Part shown: positions 58,986 to 64,000 of the stretch, in pieces
Layout: the number at the start of each line of letters is the position of its first letter
How positions within the stretch are numbered: position 1 is the first letter of the stretch
Assembly: GCA_910576815.1 (NCBI GenBank)
Contig: CAJTKA010000010.1
Coordinates: forward strand, 29,834-93,833
Origin: an uncultured Lachnospiraceae bacterium
GTDB lineage: Bacteria > Bacillota > Clostridia > Lachnospirales > Lachnospiraceae
Direction: 5' to 3'
Length of the DNA stretch: 64,000 bases
Made by a program: the position numbers and the translations under genes
The notes under the pieces: generated by a model
What the model saw: only the letters and a program-made list of their open reading frames with translations
Databases searched by the model: none
Told to the model about the DNA's origin: nothing

Positions 58986-60551
58986 TTAAATATCCACACT
59001 CACCCCAGATTTAAATTCCAACGTATAATGGTCATCATAAACAGTAATTTTCTGCAGTAGCCGTCTTACAAGAGTTTCATCAAATTCGCTAAGTGCAGTC
59101 TGTGGATTTTGTGTAATGAAATCATGTAATTCGGAGATTCGCTTGATCTGTTCGTCTCTGGTGACGCCTTCGATTTCGGATTGGTGTTTTAATTCACGGA
59201 GACGGAAGATTTCATCAGCAATGGTATCGTATGCTTCTTTGTTGTTGGCTTTGGAGATAATCTCTTTTTGGAGTTCCATAAGTCTTTGGTCTATGGCTTC
59301 TTCGGAAGCAGCATTGCTTGCTTTTATGACTGTTGCGATGTTCTCTTGCAAGATATTAAGGTAATTTTGTTGGTTGGAGAGCATTTTGTTAATAGCCTTA
59401 ACAACGACGGATTGTAGTACTTGTTCGTTTACCGTTCTGGCTTTACATGCTTCGGAGGCACTTGATGGTTCAAGGCGGCTGACACATCTCCAAACGATGG
59501 ATTTGCACCCACGGTTGTTCCAATGAATGCGGCGGAATTGGTTGCCACAGCAACCGCAGTATACTATTTGTGAGAAGACATGGTTGCAACTGTAGGTATG
59601 TCGTTTGCCGGAGGAATCGACCTTTACGGCTCGTCTGCGAACAAGTTCTTCTTGGACTAACATGAAGAGTTCCTTTGGTATAATGGCTTCGTGATTATTC
59701 TCAACATAGTATTGTGGAGCAGTACCATTATTCTTAATTCGTTTCTTTGTAAGAAAGTCCGTGGTAATAGTCTTTTGAAGAAGTGCATCGCCCATATATT
59801 TTTCATTTCGAAGTATTTTGTTAATGGTGCTGGTGTGCCATTTCGCTTTACCAGCTCCGGTTAAAATACCATCTTTTTCAAGTCCTGCAGCAATTTTATC
59901 CATGCTGTAACCTTCCAGATATTCTCGGTAAATGCGTTTTACAATTTCCGCTTGTTCGGGGTCAATGATGAGGTTTCCGTCTTTATCTTTATCATAGCCT
60001 AAGAAACGGTTGTGGTTGACCTGTACCTTGCCTTGCTGGTAGCGGTATTGGATGCCCATTTTTACATTTTGAGAGAGTGACTGGCTTTCTTGTTGTGCGA
60101 GAGAAGCCATAATGGTTAGAAGGACTTCTCCCTTGGAATCCATAGAGTTAATATTTTCTTTTTCAAAATATACAGGGATATTTTTATCTTTGAGCAAGCG
60201 GATGTATTTTAGGCAATCTAGTGTATTTCGTGCGAATCGGGAAATGGATTTGGTGATTACCATGTCGATGTTTCCGGTTTCGCAGTCGGCAATCATACGA
60301 TTAAATTCCTCACGCTTTTTCGTATTCGTTCCTGTGATTCCGTCATCGGCATAAATACCTGCAAGTGTCCATTCGGGATTCTTTTGTATAAATTCGGTGT
60401 AGTGTTCAATCTGTGCCTCGTAAGAGGTTGTCTGTTCATCGCTGTCTGTACTGACACGGCAGTACGCTGCGACTCGAAGTTTTGGTTTTTCTGTATTTGT
60501 TACATTGTTACCTGCTTTGAGTTTGGCAGGGATTAGCATAACATTCGCCAT
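58986..60551 (-). CDS. Large serine recombinase B
   Basis: 521 residues. Resolvase catalytic domain at about 20-165: the Ser in AAYCRVSTDSDEQTTSYEAQ, then ADDGITGTNTKKREEFNRMI and ITKSISRFARNTLDCLKYIR. A recombinase (DNA-binding) domain at about 185-285 has GYDKDKDGNLIIDPEQAEIV. A zinc-ribbon domain has Cys in IVYCGCCGNQFRRIHW and a later RCVSRLE...CKA pair. A coiled coil and C-terminal tail complete it (about 395-521). This class cuts and rejoins DNA at att sites without a host factor. The gene starts inside the stop of the preceding small gene (TAATG). All three parts of the catalytic serine domain look intact. Confidence 0.93.
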   Translation of the reverse strand: MANVMLIPAKLKAGNNVTNTEKPKLRVAAYCRVSTDSDEQTTSYEAQIEHYTEFIQKNPEWTLAGIYADDGITGTNTKKREEFNRMIADCETGNIDMVITKSISRFARNTLDCLKYIRLLKDKNIPVYFEKENINSMDSKGEVLLTIMASLAQQESQSLSQNVKMGIQYRYQQGKVQVNHNRFLGYDKDKDGNLIIDPEQAEIVKRIYREYLEGYSMDKIAAGLEKDGILTGAGKAKWHTSTINKILRNEKYMGDALLQKTITTDFLTKKRIKNNGTAPQYYVENNHEAIIPKELFMLVQEELVRRRAVKVDSSGKRHTYSCNHVFSQIVYCGCCGNQFRRIHWNNRGCKSIVWRCVSRLEPSSASEACKARTVNEQVLQSVVVKAINKMLSNQQNYLNILQENIATVIKASNAASEEAIDQRLMELQKEIISKANNKEAYDTIADEIFRLRELKHQSEIEGVTRDEQIKRISELHDFITQNPQTALSEFDETLVRRLLQKITVYDDHYTLEFKSGVSVDI

Positions 60552-60967
60552 TATATCGCCTCGCTTTCAATTAAACTGTAAAGGTACTCTGCTTGATTGA
60601 ATGGATCGGGAAAGTGATTTGTCATTTTTTCCATAGCAAATTTTATAGGTGCTGTTTTAGCGGGAAGGGCAGTAGCTTTATTTAATCGCCCCATTGTAGT
60701 GGCTCTTGCGTTAATTTCTGCATTGGCTTTTTGGTAGGTTGTAATGTCAATAATAGCGGGATAGAAATCGTCGCCAATGTAATGTCTGTTTTGCAGAAGA
60801 CGTTTTACAGTTCCGTGATAAGTATCAATTCCGGATGCTTTTGCAGCAGCTACAAGTGCCATTCCATTTAGGTAATTGGTGTAAAGATTTCGTATCTGTA
60901 TGGCAGCAGGTTCATCGATAACTGCTTTGCCATTTTCTATTTTATAGCCATAAGGTGTATGTCCCAT
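60551..60967 (-). CDS. Recombinase-domain-only protein, no catalytic serine domain
   Basis: 138 residues from the ATG at 60967 (AAAGGA ten bases upstream; a longer frame begins inside the previous gene but has no ribosome site). Its first 90 residues follow the recombinase (PF07508-type) domain of the flanking proteins: HTPYGYKIENGKAVIDEPAA, IQIRNLYTNYLNGMALVAAA, GTVKRLLQNRHYIGDDFYPA. The resolvase catalytic domain with the active serine is absent. It lies between two full recombinases and is joined to the next gene by TAATG. A DNA-binding helper or directionality factor of the integration complex is my inference. Confidence 0.8.
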   Translation of the reverse strand: MGHTPYGYKIENGKAVIDEPAAIQIRNLYTNYLNGMALVAAAKASGIDTYHGTVKRLLQNRHYIGDDFYPAIIDITTYQKANAEINARATTMGRLNKATALPAKTAPIKFAMEKMTNHFPDPFNQAEYLYSLIESEAI

Positions 60968-60972
60968 AATCG

Positions 60973-62532
60973 TCAAATCCTTTCTTTTAAGGTTAATCCG
61001 CATTTTAATTTAAATCCTATTTCATTTCGTGAATAGACGATGACCTTATTTACATGGGAGTTAAATAAGGATTCGTCAAAAGTGGTAAGCATTTCGGAGT
61101 GTTCTGTAAAATGCAGTAATTCTGATAATGCCGCAATTATTTCAGAATCTAGGTTGCATGATTTTTGAATGCTATCAATTTCTGCTTTATAATTGTCTGC
61201 TAACATGAGAAGTTCGTTATTTTCTTTGTTGTAAAGAATTTGGTCGATATAACCCTGTGCCATTAATTTGGTAAGAGTTTCTCGTTGTTCTGTGTTTTGT
61301 AGTAATAGCGTTTGCAGTTCCTGTTCTCTTGTTGTGGACTTACCACTATTTGTATTGCGTAAATGGGAAAGAAGAGGACGGAGAATTTGCTTGTGTCCGT
61401 ATATCAGTTTGTTCATCATGGTAAGGAATGCAAGTTTTAAGTCATCGTCTCGAATATATAGCATGGAGCAGCTCTCCTTATCAGTGAGGTGCGTGTTACA
61501 ACACCATGCGATATACTTATGCTCTTTGCATGTGTGTACCCTGCGTTTGAAGGTGTTGCCACATTCGGAGCAGATGATGTTGCCTGAGAAACAATAGCGG
61601 TTTTGGTATTTTTCCTGTCCCTTTTGAATGCCTTTTTCTGCAGCGTGTTGTGCAATCATTTTTGCAACTGCTTCAAAATCTTCACGGCTTATAATGGGTT
61701 CGTGGTGGTCCACTATCATGTACTGGTCTTTGTCTCCGTAATTTACATGGCGGTTGAAATGGTAGTCGGTGTATGTCTTTTGGAAAATGACATCTCCTAC
61801 ATATTTTTCGTTGATAAGCATGCCACGGATAGAAGTGCCAGTCCAACGCCCGCCTTTCTTGGTGGGGATTGCTTCGGCATTTAATTCATTTGCAATGGCT
61901 TGTGAACCTTTTCCGGCAAGGGTCTCTGCAAATATTCTTTTTACAACGGCAGCTTGTACAGGATTGATAACCATTTCTGTGCCGTTCCAGTCATAACCGT
62001 AAGGTGGATAACTGATTTTAAATGTTCCATCCTTAAAGCGTTTCTGAATACCCCATTTGTTGTTTTCGGAAATGGAGTGTGCTTCACTTTCTGCCATGCT
62101 GCTTAATATAGCAAGAAACAATTCGCTTTCCATCGAGCCGGTATTGATATTTTCTTTTTCGAAGAAAATGGGAATCTGCAAATCAAGCAGAGTTCGTACC
62201 ATATCAAGGCAGTCCGTAGTATTTCGTGCAAAGCGGCTGATGGATTTTGTGATAATAAAATCAATTTTGCCATCTTTACAGTCTCGAATCAGTTTGTTCA
62301 ACTCCGGACGCTTTTCTTTCTTGGTGCCGGATATCCCTTCATCAAAGTAGAGTCCGGCAAATGTCCAATCGTTATGAGTGGTAATATAATTTTCATAATG
62401 TTTCTTTTGTGCTTCAAGACTTTCTAATTGCGCATCGCTGTCGGTAGATACTCGGCAATAAGCTGCGACTCTAAGTTTTGGACGAGTGTTTTGAAGATTG
62501 CGATTTTCTTCAATTTTGGTAACTTTCTTCAT
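60973..62532 (-). CDS. Large serine recombinase A
   Basis: 519 residues. Same layout as recombinase B but clearly a different branch: catalytic Ser in AAYCRVSTDSDAQLESLEAQ, DEGISGTKKEKRPELNKLIR, IITKSISRFARNTTDCLDMV. The recombinase domain has YPPYGYDWNGTEMVINPVQA. Zinc-ribbon Cys in GNIICSECGNTFKRR, then CKEHKYIAWCCNTH. A coiled coil lies near 410-480. Its start overlaps the SHOCT-like gene's stop (TAATG). Two different full-length recombinases in one operon suggest that they work as a pair or on different att half-sites. Catalytic residues look intact. Confidence 0.93.
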   Translation of the reverse strand: MKKVTKIEENRNLQNTRPKLRVAAYCRVSTDSDAQLESLEAQKKHYENYITTHNDWTFAGLYFDEGISGTKKEKRPELNKLIRDCKDGKIDFIITKSISRFARNTTDCLDMVRTLLDLQIPIFFEKENINTGSMESELFLAILSSMAESEAHSISENNKWGIQKRFKDGTFKISYPPYGYDWNGTEMVINPVQAAVVKRIFAETLAGKGSQAIANELNAEAIPTKKGGRWTGTSIRGMLINEKYVGDVIFQKTYTDYHFNRHVNYGDKDQYMIVDHHEPIISREDFEAVAKMIAQHAAEKGIQKGQEKYQNRYCFSGNIICSECGNTFKRRVHTCKEHKYIAWCCNTHLTDKESCSMLYIRDDDLKLAFLTMMNKLIYGHKQILRPLLSHLRNTNSGKSTTREQELQTLLLQNTEQRETLTKLMAQGYIDQILYNKENNELLMLADNYKAEIDSIQKSCNLDSEIIAALSELLHFTEHSEMLTTFDESLFNSHVNKVIVYSRNEIGFKLKCGLTLKERI

Positions 62533-62753
62533 TACTCGAAACCTCCTTTCGTAGTGTCACATATTACCGCTGGTTCTGGTGGATAGCAACGAATAGAGGG
62601 CATAATTTCGGCTAGAAATGGTGAGAAATATTGGCGGTTTAATTCTGTTATTTTGTCAAATTCCAACAAGGAAATAAGTCCTGCAGAAAGCAATGATTCA
62701 AGGATTTTTTGCGAGCGATAGTAGTCAAATTCATTTTGGATATTAATGTCCAT
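62532..62753 (-). CDS. Small SHOCT-like protein
   Basis: 73 residues. A short helical pair of the SHOCT kind: FDYYRSQKILESLLSAGLIS, then LLEFDKITELNRQYFSPFLA. The Cys/Pro-rich C-terminus (SIRCYPPEPAVICDTTKGG) is unusual. It starts the recombinase operon on the minus strand and is translationally coupled to recombinase A by a one-base overlap. SHOCT proteins often precede clusters of serine recombinases in Firmicutes. Function unknown; perhaps oligomerisation or DNA binding. Confidence 0.7.
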   Translation of the reverse strand: MDINIQNEFDYYRSQKILESLLSAGLISLLEFDKITELNRQYFSPFLAEIMPSIRCYPPEPAVICDTTKGGFE

Positions 62754-62764
62754 AACAGGCGTCT

Positions 62765-62831
62765 CCCTTCGAGTTTAATTCCCTCGGATTGGCAATTTTT
62801 GACTCGAAGGGATTCCGTGTTAGAGAATCCC
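62765..62831. repeat. Inverted repeats between the capsid and recombinase genes
   Basis: CCCTTCGAGT (62765-62774) and ACTCGAAGGG (62802-62811) are perfect 10-base inverted repeats with a 27-base loop. Next to them GGGATTC (62809-62815) and GAATCCC (62825-62831) form a second stem. No T tract follows on the minus strand, so a plain terminator is not obvious. Possible operator or recombination site. Confidence 0.5.
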
Positions 62832-62866
62832 CGTCATTGACATTGATTGACTAATTCTGGCTGATT

Positions 62867-63904
62867 TTATTCTGCTTGACTCTGATTTTCATTTGATTTT
62901 ACTTTGATAGATTTGACTGCTTCTGGAAGTACCAGTTTGGCATCTACACGCTGAGAGGCTTGATATCCAACAAGACCACGGTCTGCATAACGTTCGGAAA
63001 GGCGCTTGATGTGACGTTTTCCTCTGTCACCAATCCAGTAATAACTGAAGTCGCCATAGAGGATAGGAGTGTTACAATATTCGCTGTTGAGGTACTTGGT
63101 AACATAAACTGTACGTCTTAATAATTTGTCCGGTTCACCTTCCGTGAAACTAGGTTCCCAGGCTGGCTTTCCGTTGAATGTCTTTATCTTGCGAAGATGG
63201 AGATAGGCTTCTTCTGACATAATACAGACTGCATTCTTGCGGTAAGGCTGCTTTAAGGAATATTCAAGGTCGATGACATCATCCAAAGTGAGAGAAGAGA
63301 GTGTATCAACTTCTAAGGCGGCGTCTACTTGGTGGATGATACCGACAGGCTTACCTTTGCCATTGCCAGTAAAGAATGCTTCTTCCTCAGCATCACCAAG
63401 TGCATTGGCAAAGGAACTCTTGATGTAGGCTTCCAAGTCGATACCTGAGTCTTCCAGCATTTCATCCGATACTAAGATGGCAATGGCAAGTTTATAAGTA
63501 TCAATTTCAATCTGTCCGAAGCTTTCTTCCGTAAAGGAATAAGCCTCACCTTCTTCTACCCAGAATGCTTCGCCATGAGCATCAACAACCGGGATTTTCA
63601 GATTGGTAGTTGTGGAGATGATTTTACCGAGACGGCGCATTAGATTTTTGTCACGGAGGGTCTGTACAAGTTCCTCTTCGTAAGTATCGGGTACAAGATA
63701 TCCACCTGCACCGTCACTTCCTTTCTTGAGAACATTGGATGTTAATCCTGTGTGCAAATGCTCGAAGAACGCATTTCTATATGCGGTATCAGTAGTTTTG
63801 CTTTCTGTAGTACTGATATTTGCACCTGCAAATTCTGCCGCCATTTCATCAAGGCGTGTTCTTAACTCCTCGACAGAGTTGATAGTAAGATTGTTATTAT
63901 TCAT
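62867..63904 (-). CDS. HK97-type phage major capsid protein
   Basis: 345 residues from the ATG at 63904 (AGGAGG nine bases upstream). N-terminal helix (NSVEELRTRLDEMAAEFAGA), a protease-cleavage-like region about 35-60, then the HK97 fold: GAGGYLVPDTYEEELVQTLR, LKIPVVDAHGEAFWVEEGEA, KLAIAILVSDEMLEDSGIDL, then the E-loop and P-domain with FFTGNGKGKPVGIIHQ. C-terminal KSIKVKSNENQSQAE. The product builds icosahedral heads. It is on the same strand as the recombinase operon, 113 bases upstream of it. Head-tail connector genes, which normally follow, are absent. Confidence 0.93.
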   Translation of the reverse strand: MNNNNLTINSVEELRTRLDEMAAEFAGANISTTESKTTDTAYRNAFFEHLHTGLTSNVLKKGSDGAGGYLVPDTYEEELVQTLRDKNLMRRLGKIISTTTNLKIPVVDAHGEAFWVEEGEAYSFTEESFGQIEIDTYKLAIAILVSDEMLEDSGIDLEAYIKSSFANALGDAEEEAFFTGNGKGKPVGIIHQVDAALEVDTLSSLTLDDVIDLEYSLKQPYRKNAVCIMSEEAYLHLRKIKTFNGKPAWEPSFTEGEPDKLLRRTVYVTKYLNSEYCNTPILYGDFSYYWIGDRGKRHIKRLSERYADRGLVGYQASQRVDAKLVLPEAVKSIKVKSNENQSQAE

Positions 63905-64000
63905 ATGATTTTTCCTCCTGAAATTAAATGTTGTTGGCTTCACGTTGTTGTCCTGCAAATTAGATGCACCAGCTCCATGCAGATTAGATGCGCCTGATTT

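Larger units (their letters stand above)
58986..64000 (-). mobile_element. Edge of a prophage or capsid-forming phage satellite with serine recombinase cassette
   Basis: On the minus strand: major capsid protein, small SHOCT-like protein, recombinase A, recombinase-domain-only protein, recombinase B. The genes are close and mostly overlapping by one base. Its composition differs from the chromosomal genes left of 57500. The left end is probably between 57509 and 58985; the right end lies outside the window. No connector or tail gene lies between the capsid gene and the recombinases, unlike a full tailed phage. Confidence 0.75.

Overview
The window is a piece of a Clostridia chromosome, most likely from a gut-type Lachnospiraceae. 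The evidence is gene content: archaeal-type prolyl-tRNA synthetase, reverse rubrerythrin with rubredoxin and a PerR-like regulator, type-2 GalT, YesM/YesN two-component pairs, VanW-domain protein, MutS2 and many ECF sigma factors. The left 57.5 kb has intermediate GC and strong AGGAGG-type ribosome sites. The last 6.5 kb is visibly more AT-rich and carries mobile DNA. No rRNA, tRNA, CRISPR array or recognisable riboswitch was found.

Layout. 1-2350: end of a GH13 alpha-glucan enzyme and a membrane-anchored transglutaminase-like protein. 2370-7440: two ECF sigma systems, one paired with a stand-alone FtsX-ectodomain-like membrane protein, the other with a Glu/Ala-rich anti-sigma candidate and a von Willebrand A lipoprotein. 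7480-9100: Hsp20 and a decayed stretch with two internally deleted pseudogenes. 9200-11400: TIM-barrel isomerase and a peroxide-defence group (PerR-like, reverse rubrerythrin, rubredoxin). 11600-23530: an OmpR-type two-component pair, a pseudouridine synthase, an AI-2E/YtvI-like membrane protein, three large membrane proteins of surface-glycan type, ProRS and a small membrane protein. 23550-27900: BlaI/BlaR1-like pair behind a clear promoter and palindrome, and an amidase. 27920-31860: AraC regulator, galK and galT. 32000-38700: XRE regulator, DEDDh exonuclease, VanW protein, PurM C-domain protein, Lrp regulator, aminotransferase and TrmL. 38900-48700: a galactose-type ABC transporter (mglBAC) followed by a small membrane protein, a YesN/YesM pair and two sugar-binding proteins. 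48685-53240 (minus strand): MutS2, then an OmpR-type regulator and its kinase. 53455-57510: HtrA-like protein without a recognisable catalytic triad, YhaM, RlmD. 57700-64000: AT-rich gene for a duplicated HEPN-like protein, two large serine recombinases with a recombinase-domain-only protein between them, a SHOCT-like protein and an HK97 capsid protein, cut by the window edge.

How it works together. The AraC-galK-galT group and the mgl locus form a galactose uptake and Leloir route, although galE and a mutarotase are not in the window. The two binding proteins downstream of YesM suggest that sugar is sensed outside the cell through a binding-protein/kinase/regulator chain. The two ECF systems and the BlaI/BlaR1-like pair are envelope-sensing switches. 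The right end is an integrated phage or phage satellite. Its capsid gene lies directly beside the recombinase cassette, which is not the usual order of a complete tailed prophage.

The strongest candidates for something new are the capsid-plus-recombinase element with its HEPN-like neighbour, the structured repeat placed just before two ribosome sites, the FtsX-ectodomain anti-sigma candidate, the HtrA-like pseudoprotease and the BlaR1-like protein lacking a penicillin-binding sensor.
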